This document shows positions 1 through 7,701 of a stretch of DNA of 16,164 nt, one piece after another. The position numbers and the translations under genes are program-made. Positions within the stretch are counted from its first letter, which is position 1. Every line of letters starts with the position of its first letter. The stretch comes from Stenotrophomonas_A sp036566925 (GTDB taxonomy: Bacteria > Pseudomonadota > Gammaproteobacteria > Xanthomonadales > Xanthomonadaceae): NCBI GenBank assembly GCA_036566925.1, contig DATCVI010000046.1:1-16164 (forward strand), in the 5' to 3' direction. The notes under the pieces were generated by a model that searched no databases, was not told the DNA's origin, and saw only the letters and a list, made by a program, of their open reading frames with translations.

Positions 1-57
1 ACCCTTGGCGACATGGATGTCGCCAAGGAGCCCCCAGGGATGGGTTCACGGCGTGTC
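1..57. repeat. Xanthomonad-type intergenic palindromic repeat (partial at window edge)
   Basis: Positions 3-14 and 17-28 form a perfect inverted repeat with 12-bp arms (CCTTGGCGACAT / ATGTCGCCAAGG) around a GG centre. A C-rich stretch and the segment GGGATGGGTTCACGGCGTGTC (about 37-57) follow. From memory, read on the minus strand (GACACGCCGTGAACCC, then a palindrome containing CATCCATG), this resembles an intergenic repeat scattered through Xanthomonas and Lysobacter genomes; I could not check that here. It lies about 80 nt downstream of the trpA stop, so as RNA it could fold into a strong hairpin and end or stabilise the trpBA transcript. It may continue beyond the left edge. Confidence 0.6.
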
Positions 58-110
58 TCGGCAGGGCCTACCCCGCCGCGCCGCGCGACCAAACCCAAAG
101 CGCTAAAGCC

Positions 111-914
111 TCACAACCCGTCCAAAGCAACCCGCAAAGGCCGCAAAAAGCCCTCAGCCAAAACCCGCGCCTCCGAACTATCGCCAGCCCCCTCCAACGC
201 CTGCACCAAAGCACTCCCCACCACCACCCCATCCGCATCCACCGCCATCGCCGCCGCCCCCGCCGCATCCTTGATCCCGAACCCCGCCACCACCGGCACC
301 GGGCTCAACTTCCGCAACGCCTGCAACCGCTGCCCCGCCGCCCGCGTATCCAGATGATCGGCCCCGGTCACCCCGGCGAAACTCACGTAATACAGATACC
401 CCTGCGCCTGCCCGCATACCAACGGCAAACGCGCATCGTCCGTCGTCGGCGCCGCCAGCACGATCAACGCCAGCCCCGCCCGATCGAACACCGCGCGCGT
501 CTCGGCCGACTCCTCCGGCGGCAAATCCACCAGCAACACGCCATCCACCCCCGCAGCGACCGCCGCCTCGGCGAAGCGCTCGGTGCCATGGATCTCCACC
601 GGATTCAAATAGCCCATCAACACCACCGGCGTACTCGCGTCCTCGCGGCGAAACTCATGCACCGCCTCCAGCACATAGGCCAACCCGGCACCGCGCGCCA
701 ACGCGCGTTCCGAACTGCGCTGGATCGTCGGCCCATCGGCCATCGGATCGGAAAACGGCACGCCCAGCTCCAGCACGTCGGCGCCGGCACGCACTAGCGC
801 ATGCATCACCGGTACCGTCGCCTCCAGCGAGGGATCGCCGGCGGTGATGAAAGGAATCAGCGCCTTACGGCCTTGCGACTTGAGCTGGGCGAATTTGTCT
901 GCGATGCGGTTCAT
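111..914 (-). CDS. trpA: Tryptophan synthase alpha chain
   Basis: TrpA cleaves indole-3-glycerol phosphate to indole and glyceraldehyde 3-phosphate and passes indole through a tunnel to TrpB in the alpha2-beta2 complex (cytoplasm). The 267-residue product has the usual family length. The start at 914 gives MNRIADKF, after which PFITAGDP (21-28) and ELGVPFSDPMADGP (49-62) place the two catalytic residues exactly at Glu49 and Asp60, as in the E. coli enzyme. The frame stays open upstream of 914, but those residues do not look like TrpA. An AGGA sits 6 nt before the ATG. trpA follows trpB after 47 nt and is surely co-transcribed with it. The last roughly 45 codons use almost only G or T in third position and TTG for every leucine, unlike the 5' part of the gene. 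Confidence 0.97.
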   Translation of the reverse strand: MNRIADKFAQLKSQGRKALIPFITAGDPSLEATVPVMHALVRAGADVLELGVPFSDPMADGPTIQRSSERALARGAGLAYVLEAVHEFRREDASTPVVLMGYLNPVEIHGTERFAEAAVAAGVDGVLLVDLPPEESAETRAVFDRAGLALIVLAAPTTDDARLPLVCGQAQGYLYYVSFAGVTGADHLDTRAAGQRLQALRKLSPVPVVAGFGIKDAAGAAAMAVDADGVVVGSALVQALEGAGDSSEARVLAEGFLRPLRVALDGL

Positions 915-961
915 GGCCAATCCTGTAGGCGGGCGTTCGGTGGCGGTGGAGCGCAACGCGC

Positions 962-2179
<1,218 letters not shown>

Positions 2180-2225
2180 GGCAACTGGACTCGTGCGCGC
2201 GGCCGCAGTGGCCGCCATGGCAGGC

Positions 2226-2254
2226 ACTTTACCGCGCAACGGCTTCGGCGATAA
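2226..2254 (-). promoter_or_regulatory. Candidate trpBA promoter (weak, activator-type)
   Basis: On the minus strand, TTATCG (2249-2254) and TAAAGT (2226-2231) are 17 bp apart and match the sigma-70 boxes at 3/6 and 4/6 positions. A start near 2219 would leave a leader of about 40 nt before trpB. Such a weak promoter fits an activator-dependent gene pair. The -35 box lies on top of the -10 box of the divergent trpI promoter. The assignment is by eye only. Confidence 0.4.
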
Positions 2255-2255
2255 T
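2228..2255 (+). promoter_or_regulatory. Candidate trpI promoter
   Basis: TTTACC (2228-2233) and GATAAT (2250-2255) are 16 bp apart and match the sigma-70 consensus at 4/6 and 5/6 positions. The predicted start near 2262 leaves a leader of about 29 nt to the ATG at 2291. It overlaps the candidate trpBA promoter on the other strand, so binding of polymerase to one should hinder the other. Confidence 0.45.
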
Positions 2256-2274
2256 CGATCGTTCCTGCCTCACC

Positions 2275-2291
2275 TGTGACTCCAGCTCACA
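2275..2291. promoter_or_regulatory. Candidate TrpI operator, TGTGA-N7-TCACA dyad
   Basis: The perfect dyad TGTGA (2275-2279) and TCACA (2287-2291) contains the LysR-type T-N11-A pattern (T2277, A2289). A further TCAC at 2270-2273 makes a second inverted pair with GTGA at 2276-2279. The dyad centre lies about 64 bp upstream of the predicted trpBA start, where LysR-family activators usually bind, and downstream of the predicted trpI start, where it would allow autorepression. The 7-bp spacer is one longer than a canonical CRP/Clp site. Confidence 0.45.
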
Positions 2292-3178
2292 TGAGCGACC
2301 TGCCACCGCTGCCCGCCTTGCGCGCTTTCGAGGCCGCCGCCCGCCTGGGCAGCCTCAGCCGCGCCGCCACCGAACTGCACGTCACCCATGGCGCGATCAG
2401 CCGCCACGTCCGCAGCCTCGAAGAAGCTCTCGGCGTGCCGTTGTTCGCCCGCCAGGGCCGCGGCCTGGTCCTGACCGAAGCCGGGCAAGCCCTGCGCGAG
2501 GCCAGCAGCGAAGCTTTCGCGGGGCTGCGCCAGACCTGGCGCCAGCTGCGCCGCCGGCCCGGCAACGCGCCCCTGGTCCTTGGTTGCAGCGGCAGCCTGC
2601 TGGCGCGCTGGGTGATCCCGCGGTTGGCGCGCCTGGGCGCGGAGCTGCCGGCGCTGACCTTGCACCTGTCGGCCACCGAACAGCCGCCAGGCCCTGACCT
2701 GGCCGGCCTGGATGCAGCGCTACTGCTGGCTTCGCCGCCGTGGCCGGCGAGCTGGCGGGTGTTCGACCTGGGCGCCGAGCGCATTGGCCCGGTGATGAGC
2801 CCGCGCATGCTCGCGGCCGGGACCCCCACGCGCCTGTCGGACGACCTGCTCGCGGGGCTGCCGCTGCTGGGCACACGCTCGCGCCCGCAGGCCTGGTCCG
2901 ATTGGGCGCTGGCCAGCGGCCTGGACCCGGCCACGCTGCCGGCTTCGCAGGATTTCGAACACCTGCTCTATCTATTGGAAGCGGCGGTAGCCGGGCTGGG
3001 TATCGCCATCGCGCCGGCGCCGTTGGTGGCTGAAGACCTGGCCAACGGCCGGTTGGTCGCGCCGTGGGGCTTCGTCGATACGTCGGCGCGCTGGGTGCTG
3101 TGTAGTGATGTGCGCAATGCGGATGGTCGCATCGATGCGTTGGCGGCTTGGCTGGGCAAGGAGTTGGTCGTTACCTGA
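2291..3178 (+). CDS. trpI: LysR-family activator of trpBA (TrpI)
   Basis: This 295-residue LysR-type regulator has an N-terminal winged helix-turn-helix (about residues 7-64, with the HVTHGAISRHVRSLEE recognition region) and a C-terminal effector domain (about 90-290). Its text resembles, as I recall it, Pseudomonas TrpI (LRAFEAAARL, HVTHGA, GSLLARW, SRPQAW, LLEAAVAGLGIAIAP, LVAPWGFV). It also occupies the same position, divergent from trpBA. Pseudomonas TrpI binds indoleglycerol phosphate and activates trpBA; the same role is inferred here. GcvA-type regulators are the closest alternative. The ATG at 2291 gives MSDLPPLPALRAF and is preferred over the in-frame GTG at 2276, which would add five residues; neither has a clear Shine-Dalgarno. 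The 3' end drifts toward G/T third positions, as in trpA. Confidence 0.83.
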   Translation: MSDLPPLPALRAFEAAARLGSLSRAATELHVTHGAISRHVRSLEEALGVPLFARQGRGLVLTEAGQALREASSEAFAGLRQTWRQLRRRPGNAPLVLGCSGSLLARWVIPRLARLGAELPALTLHLSATEQPPGPDLAGLDAALLLASPPWPASWRVFDLGAERIGPVMSPRMLAAGTPTRLSDDLLAGLPLLGTRSRPQAWSDWALASGLDPATLPASQDFEHLLYLLEAAVAGLGIAIAPAPLVAEDLANGRLVAPWGFVDTSARWVLCSDVRNADGRIDALAAWLGKELVVT

Positions 3179-3196
3179 GCGACCGCGACTCCGCTC

Positions 3197-3240
3197 GTCG
3201 GGGCTGAAGCCCCTCCTACAGGAGCGGCTTCAGCCGCGAC
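3197..3240. repeat. REP-type inverted pair between convergent trpI and trpF
   Basis: Two REP-like palindromes face each other. Positions 3200-3213 are GGGGCT-GA-AGCCCC and 3224-3237 are GCGGCT-TC-AGCCGC. Together 3197-3217 and 3220-3240 form a 21-bp inverted repeat with two mismatches around a 2-nt centre. The unit TACAGGAGCGGCTTCAGCC closely resembles the extragenic repeats common in Xanthomonas and Pseudomonas, which RAYT-type transposases are thought to spread. It lies 18 nt after the trpI stop and 21 nt before the trpF stop, so it probably also ends or stabilises both transcripts. No RAYT gene is present in the window. Confidence 0.8.
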
Positions 3241-3261
3241 CGCCATCCATCCGATGGCTGC

Positions 3262-3924
3262 TTAGCTCGACGACATCTCGTGGCAATCGGCGCGGCGAAC
3301 TTCCTCGACCATCCGCCGCATCTTGTCGCCATCCTTGATGCCGGGCTCGATCTCGATGCCGCTGGACACATCCACGCCCCAGGGCAAGGTGGCGACGATG
3401 GCGTCGAAGACGTTCTCCGGCGTGATGCCGCCGGCAAGCAGGAACGGCCGGTGCAGCCCGGTCGGCAGATGCTGCCAGTCGAAGGTGCGGCCGCTGCCGC
3501 CACTGCCCCCCGGCGCATGGCTGTCGAACAGGAACGCCGAAGCGTTCGGGAACGCCATCTGCAAGGTGCGCGCATTCGGTGCTTCGCCACCGCCCATCGG
3601 CACGGCCTTCATGTACGGCAGGCTGAAACTGCGGCAGAAGCTGTCCTCTTCCTCGCCATGGAACTGCAGCAAGGTCGGGCGCACGGTGCGCACCACCTCG
3701 CGCACTTCTTCCTTGGTGTTGTTGCGGAACAGTGCCACTACATCGACCATCGGCGCGGTCGCCTGGCGCATCGCCCGGGCCTCGGCCGGTGCCACCCGTC
3801 GCGGGCTGCCGTGGGCGAAGACGAAGCCGATCGCATCCACCCCCAGCTCGCCCGCCAGGCGGATATCGCCGGCACGGGTCATGCCACAGAATTTGATGCG
3901 AGTGCGATACAGCGTTCGATTCAT
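3262..3924 (-). CDS. trpF: Phosphoribosylanthranilate isomerase
   Basis: TrpF converts N-(5-phosphoribosyl)anthranilate to the carboxyphenylamino-deoxyribulose phosphate, the third step of tryptophan synthesis. The 220-residue TIM barrel has the catalytic cysteine in IKFCGMT (Cys13), the catalytic aspartate in FLFDSHAPGG (Asp134), and the phosphate-binding LLAGGI and VDVSSGIE segments. The start at 3924 overlaps the truA stop by ATGA (3921-3924), so translation is probably coupled. A longer upstream reading frame runs antisense-like through truA and is not part of the protein. The C-terminal RRADCHEMSSS resembles Xanthomonas TrpF. The gene is separate from trpBA, with trpI and a REP pair between them. 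Confidence 0.96.
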   Translation of the reverse strand: MNRTLYRTRIKFCGMTRAGDIRLAGELGVDAIGFVFAHGSPRRVAPAEARAMRQATAPMVDVVALFRNNTKEEVREVVRTVRPTLLQFHGEEEDSFCRSFSLPYMKAVPMGGGEAPNARTLQMAFPNASAFLFDSHAPGGSGGSGRTFDWQHLPTGLHRPFLLAGGITPENVFDAIVATLPWGVDVSSGIEIEPGIKDGDKMRRMVEEVRRADCHEMSSS

Positions 3925-4694
3925 TGCGTGACCTCTGCGGGCAGCTGCCATTGCCGGGCGTATAGCGGCCCGACGAATACCAGCCCCTGAGGCGGCGCGG
4001 TCGGACCGGCCAGTGTCCGGTCGCGTCCGGCGAGCAGTTCGGCGATCCATTCCACCGGCTGCTCCCCCGCGCCCACCAGCACTAGCGAACCCACAATATT
4101 GCGCACCATGTGATGAAGGAATGCATTCGCCTGGACGCTGACCTCCACCACCTCGCCATGGCGTTCTACCGCAATGGCCTGCAAATCGCGCCGCGCATGC
4201 AGGGCCTGGCACTGGATGCTGCGGAACGCACCGAAGTCGTTCTCGCCCAGCAGCGCCTGTGCGGCGGCATGCATGGCCGCGGCATCCAGCGGCCGGCGCT
4301 CCCAGCTCAGGGTCTGCCGGTACAGCGCCGGGCGCACCGTGCGGTTGAGCATCCGATAGCGATAACGGCGCGCGCGCGCCGAGAAGCGCGCGTGGAAGTC
4401 GTCGGCCACCGGCACGCACCAGCGCACCGCCACCGAGCGCGGCAGGCGCGTGGTGGTACCCAGCATCCAGGCACGCGGATCGCGGTTAGCGCTGCTGTCG
4501 AAGTGCACTACCTGGCATTCGCCGTGGACACCGGCATCCGTACGCCCGGCGCACACCACCGACACCGGCGCATCGGCGACCGAGGACAGCGCCTGCTGCA
4601 AGGTCGCCTGCACGCTCGGCCCGCCGTGCTCGCCCAACTGCTGCCAGCCCTGGAATTCGCTGCCGTCGTACTCCACGCCCAAGGCGTAACGCAT
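3921..4694 (-). CDS. truA: tRNA pseudouridine synthase A (positions 38-40)
   Basis: TruA isomerises uridines 38, 39 and 40 in the anticodon arm of tRNAs. The 257-residue product has the usual length and carries the catalytic aspartate in CAGRTDAGVHG (Asp53), the N-terminal YDGSEFQGWQ segment and the C-terminal FLHHMVRNIVGSL motif. It starts 11 nt after the fimV stop and overlaps trpF by 4 nt. The fimV-truA-trpF order is the same as in Pseudomonas and points to one transcript. No strong Shine-Dalgarno is seen, so coupling to fimV translation is plausible. Confidence 0.96.
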   Translation of the reverse strand: MRYALGVEYDGSEFQGWQQLGEHGGPSVQATLQQALSSVADAPVSVVCAGRTDAGVHGECQVVHFDSSANRDPRAWMLGTTTRLPRSVAVRWCVPVADDFHARFSARARRYRYRMLNRTVRPALYRQTLSWERRPLDAAAMHAAAQALLGENDFGAFRSIQCQALHARRDLQAIAVERHGEVVEVSVQANAFLHHMVRNIVGSLVLVGAGEQPVEWIAELLAGRDRTLAGPTAPPQGLVFVGPLYARQWQLPAEVTQ

Positions 4695-4705
4695 GCTGCC
4701 GTCCG

Positions 4706-6472
4706 TCAGCGCAACTGGCTCAGCAGCGCCACCGCTTCAGCGCGCGCGGCCGGATCGTTGCCGTTGGCCACTTCCTGCAGCAGGCTGCGCGCGGTCTCGG
4801 TGTCGCCCAGGTCGAGATAGGCCACCGCCAGTTCCAGGCGGTCGCGCCCGGCCGGGGCCGGATTGAGCGGCGCCACCGAGCCGGCGTGCCAGGCCGGCGC
4901 CGATTCGACTGCCGCCGGCGCGACCGGCTCGTCTTCCACCGGTGCGCGCCACGGCGCGTGCTCGTGCTCGTGCAGGTCCACTTCTTCCAGCTCGACCTCG
5001 CGGTCGATCTCGCGCTCACCCAGGGTCGGCGCTTCACTGGCAGGCACCGCGGCGGTCAGCGCGGCGGCATCGAAGCCATGGCGCGGCAGCGGCGGCAGCG
5101 GTGAAGGCTTGCGCCGGCGCGAAGCCAGCCAGGCGAGGAGGCCGGCGATGATCAGTGCCAGCCCGCCCCACAGCCACATCGGCAGGCCGGCATCGGCCGC
5201 CACGTGGGTGTCGGCCTTGGCCAGGCGCTGCTGCGCCGCGGCCAGGTCGGTGTCCTTCATGGCGATGAGCTTTTGCTGGTCCTGCTTGAGTTTCTCCAGC
5301 TCGCCCACGCGTGTGCGCAGCTCCTGGATCTCGGCATCGCGGCTGGCGATGTCCTCATGTGCCTGCTGCAGTTGTTGGTTCGCCGCCATGTCTCCCTCGC
5401 CTCCGGCGCCGGTGCCGCTGGTAGTTCCGGCATTCTTTGCATCGCTGGCCACGGCCGGGGCGATCTCGAGCCGCGCGCCAGCGGCGGCGGCCGAGGCCGC
5501 GGTTGTCGGTGCAGCTTGCGCTGCGGTGCTGCTGGCTACCGGCGTTGCCACCGCGCCCGCTTCGGCCGGCTGCGGGACCGGCGCGCGCGCCTGCCGCCAT
5601 TGCGCGGCCTGCTCGCGAACCATGGCCCGCGCCTCGGCCGCACCGACTCGCGCCAGTTCGTCTTGCGCCGGCGTGCGCAACACGGCGCCGGCCTTGAGGC
5701 GATTGATGTTGCCGCCGATGAAGGCTTCCGGGTTGGCGCGCAGCAACGCCACCATGGTCTGGTCCAGGGTCTGGCCTTCGCCGGCCATTTGCGCGGCAAT
5801 GCCCGACAAGGTCTGGCCGCTGCGTACGGTGAGTTCGTCTCCGGGCTGCAGGCTGGCCACTGGCGCCGGCCGGGCTGGACGCGGTGCCGGCGCTTCGGTC
5901 GCCACCGGCGCTTCGGTTGGGGCAGCCGCGGTAGGCGGCGGCGTTTCGGCCGGCAACGGCTCGGCCGGCGGCGGCGCTTCGACCTCGCGCACGATGCGGT
6001 TCTCGGCACTGGCGGCCGGCGCTTCGATCACCGGCTCGGCAATGGCCGCGGCGGTATTGGGGCTATCGACCAGCGCCGAATATTCGCGCACCAGGCGGCC
6101 CTGGCCCCAATCGACTTCGATCAGGAAGGAAATGGCCTTCTGCGATACCGGCGTATTGCTGGTGACGCGAATGACGGCGCGACCGCGCTGGTCCTGCGAG
6201 AACTGGAATTGCAGTTCGCTGACCACGCCCTGCGGCGGTTCCAGGCCGACGCGGGCAAAGGTCGCCGGCGAGGCCAGGGCCACGCGCGCGTTCTCCAGCT
6301 CGCCCGGTTCGTTGGAAATGACCGGGATCTCGGCCACCAATGGCTGCCCCGGCCGCGACAGCACGCGGATATCGCCCAGCCCCAGCGCCATGGCAGCACT
6401 GCTGCACAGCGTCAGGACGAGCGCGCTCAGACCTTGTATCGGGCGCGTAGCGCCCCTGCCCCTGCGTTTCAT
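4706..6472 (-). CDS. fimV: FimV-type LysM membrane scaffold protein
   Basis: The protein has 588 residues. It shows a signal peptide with cleavage likely after SSAAMA (residue 29), the FimV N-terminal domain beginning LGLGDIRVLSRPGQPL (30-45), an Ala/Pro-rich linker (about 145-210), a LysM-type peptidoglycan-binding segment (about 214-268), a second low-complexity stretch, a coiled coil (about 362-420), one membrane helix (430-450) followed by RRRK, an acidic cytoplasmic part and the FimV C-terminal domain (about 542-588, DRLELAVAYLDLGDTETAR). FimV in Pseudomonas organises the cell pole, type IV pilus assembly and cAMP signalling. Here the cytoplasmic part is only about 138 residues, much shorter than in P. 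aeruginosa. The ATG at 6472 gives MKRRGRG; a TTG at 6481 would add three residues. No Shine-Dalgarno is present. Confidence 0.9.
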   Translation of the reverse strand: MKRRGRGATRPIQGLSALVLTLCSSAAMALGLGDIRVLSRPGQPLVAEIPVISNEPGELENARVALASPATFARVGLEPPQGVVSELQFQFSQDQRGRAVIRVTSNTPVSQKAISFLIEVDWGQGRLVREYSALVDSPNTAAAIAEPVIEAPAASAENRIVREVEAPPPAEPLPAETPPPTAAAPTEAPVATEAPAPRPARPAPVASLQPGDELTVRSGQTLSGIAAQMAGEGQTLDQTMVALLRANPEAFIGGNINRLKAGAVLRTPAQDELARVGAAEARAMVREQAAQWRQARAPVPQPAEAGAVATPVASSTAAQAAPTTAASAAAAGARLEIAPAVASDAKNAGTTSGTGAGGEGDMAANQQLQQAHEDIASRDAEIQELRTRVGELEKLKQDQQKLIAMKDTDLAAAQQRLAKADTHVAADAGLPMWLWGGLALIIAGLLAWLASRRRKPSPLPPLPRHGFDAAALTAAVPASEAPTLGEREIDREVELEEVDLHEHEHAPWRAPVEDEPVAPAAVESAPAWHAGSVAPLNPAPAGRDRLELAVAYLDLGDTETARSLLQEVANGNDPAARAEAVALLSQLR

Positions 6473-6479
6473 GGGCGCC

Positions 6480-6508
6480 AATATAACGTCGCGCCCGAAG
6501 ACTGGATA
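6480..6508 (-). promoter_or_regulatory. Candidate fimV promoter next to the start codon
   Basis: On the minus strand TATATT (6480-6485) matches the -10 consensus at 5/6 positions, with a poor -35 (TATCCA, 6503-6508) 17 bp upstream. The predicted start falls at about 6473, directly at the fimV ATG (6472), which would make the fimV mRNA leaderless. This is consistent with the absence of a Shine-Dalgarno sequence. Confidence 0.35.
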
Positions 6509-6531
6509 CCGGAACGTGCGCCAGCGCCAGC

Positions 6532-6556
6532 GGGCGCCGTGACGGGCACGGCGCCC
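6532..6556 (-). terminator. GC-rich hairpin after asd
   Basis: A perfect 10-bp inverted repeat, GGGCGCCGTG (6532-6541) and CACGGCGCCC (6547-6556), has a 5-nt loop. It starts 9 nt beyond the asd stop in the direction of transcription and lies upstream of fimV. No T-tract follows, so it may be a weak or Rho-assisted terminator, or protect the asd mRNA 3' end. It suggests fimV has its own promoter. Confidence 0.55.
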
Positions 6557-6565
6557 TGTGCAGCC

Positions 6566-7609
6566 TCAGGCCTGCTCGGCGGCGACCAGTTCGGCCAGCT
6601 GCACCGCGTTGAGCGCGGCGCCCTTGCGGATGTTGTCCGACACGATCCACAGGTTGAGGCCGCGCGGATGCGACAGATCCTCGCGGATGCGGCCGACGTA
6701 GACCGCGTCATTGCCCGAGGCATGGGTCACCGGCGTCGGGTAGCCGCCGGCCTTGTGCTCGTCCACCACTTCCACGCCCGGCGAGCGCGCCAGCAACTCG
6801 CGCGCCGCTTCGACGGTGATCTTGTCGCGGGTCTCGATAGTCACCGCCTCGGAGTGGCCGTAGAACACCGGCACGCGCACCGCGGTGGGGTTCACCAGGA
6901 TGCTGTCGTCGCCGAGGATCTTGCGCGTCTCCCACACCAGCTTCATTTCTTCCTTGGTGTAGCCGTTGTCCTGGAAGTCGTCGATGTGCGGGATCAGGTT
7001 GAAGGCGATCTGCACCGGGAAGCGCTGCGGCTCGATCTGCTGGAAGTTGAGCAGCTGGCCGGTCTGCTTGCCCAGTTCTTCCAGCGCCGAACGGCCGCCG
7101 CCGGACACCGACTGGTAGGTCGCCACGTTGATCCGCTCGATGCCGTACTGGCGGTGGATCGGGCCGAGCGCCACCAGCATCTGCATGGTCGAGCAGTTGG
7201 GGTTGGCGATGATGCCGCGCGGGCGATTCTTCAGCGCGTCGGGGTTGACCTCGGATACCACCAGCGGCACATCGTCGTCGTAGCGGAAGGCCGAGGAGTT
7301 GTCGATCACCACCGCACCGGCGGCGGCGAACTTCGGCGCATATTCCTTGGACACGCTGCCGCCGGCCGAGAACAGGGCGATATCCACGCCCTGCGGATCG
7401 AACGTGGCCAGGTCCTGCACGGCGATCTTCTCGCCCTTGTAGATGACGCTGCCGCCGGCCGAACGCTCGGAAGCGAGGGCCACCAGCGTGCCGACCGGGA
7501 AGTCGCGTTCGGCGAGGATGTTCAGCATGGTTTCGCCGACCGCGCCGGTGGCGCCGACGACGGCGACAGTGAAACGACGGCCGGGAGAAGAAGGGTTGTT
7601 CTGGCTCAT
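6566..7609 (-). CDS. asd: Aspartate-semialdehyde dehydrogenase
   Basis: Asd reduces L-aspartyl-4-phosphate to aspartate semialdehyde with NADPH, the branch point for lysine/diaminopimelate, methionine and threonine. The 347-residue product has the nucleotide-binding GATGAVG (19-25), the catalytic cysteine in NPNCST (Cys139), the SGGGRSA loop (169-175) and the base histidine in RVPVFYGHSE (His251). The start at 7609 gives MSQNNPSSPGRRFTVAVVGA; residues encoded further upstream do not look like Asd. The 5' leader has no Shine-Dalgarno. It is pyrimidine-rich (plus-strand purines at 7623-7645) and ends in CACCTCC just before the ATG. A hairpin separates it from the dehydrogenase gene upstream, and it precedes fimV as in Pseudomonas. 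Confidence 0.97.
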   Translation of the reverse strand: MSQNNPSSPGRRFTVAVVGATGAVGETMLNILAERDFPVGTLVALASERSAGGSVIYKGEKIAVQDLATFDPQGVDIALFSAGGSVSKEYAPKFAAAGAVVIDNSSAFRYDDDVPLVVSEVNPDALKNRPRGIIANPNCSTMQMLVALGPIHRQYGIERINVATYQSVSGGGRSALEELGKQTGQLLNFQQIEPQRFPVQIAFNLIPHIDDFQDNGYTKEEMKLVWETRKILGDDSILVNPTAVRVPVFYGHSEAVTIETRDKITVEAARELLARSPGVEVVDEHKAGGYPTPVTHASGNDAVYVGRIREDLSHPRGLNLWIVSDNIRKGAALNAVQLAELVAAEQA

Positions 7610-7668
7610 GGAGGTGTTGCTCGAAAAGGAATGAAGGAAAAGGGGTCGGCGCGGCATCGCTGGGTTCG

Positions 7669-7701
7669 GGGAACCTCCGGTAAGCGGGCGCGGAGGTTCC
7701 C
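7669..7701 (-). terminator. 11-bp hairpin between the dehydrogenase gene and asd
   Basis: GGGAACCTCCG (7669-7679) and CGGAGGTTCCC (7691-7701) are perfect inverted repeats around an 11-nt loop. The outermost base is part of the dehydrogenase stop codon (7701-7703). On the minus strand no T-run follows directly; on the plus strand TATCGTTTTTCG does. It could end or attenuate read-through into asd, or protect the upstream mRNA. Which of these applies cannot be decided from sequence. Confidence 0.6.

Noticed and set aside
13..357. Plus-strand 114-codon frame at the left end
   Set aside because: It runs through the repeat and the antisense of the trpA 3' end; its Pro/Ala/Lys-rich product only reflects the third-position bias of trpA.
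2180..2290. trp leader peptide and attenuator upstream of trpB
   Set aside because: No short frame with tandem Trp codons and no terminator/antiterminator hairpins are present in the 111-bp gap.
2275..2291. Clp/CRP-type site (TGTGA...TCACA)
   Set aside because: The spacer is 7 bp, not the 6 bp of CRP-family sites. The position and the T-N11-A pattern fit the adjacent LysR regulator better.
7610..7700. Lysine riboswitch upstream of asd
   Set aside because: The 91-bp gap is too short for the aptamer and contains only one simple hairpin.
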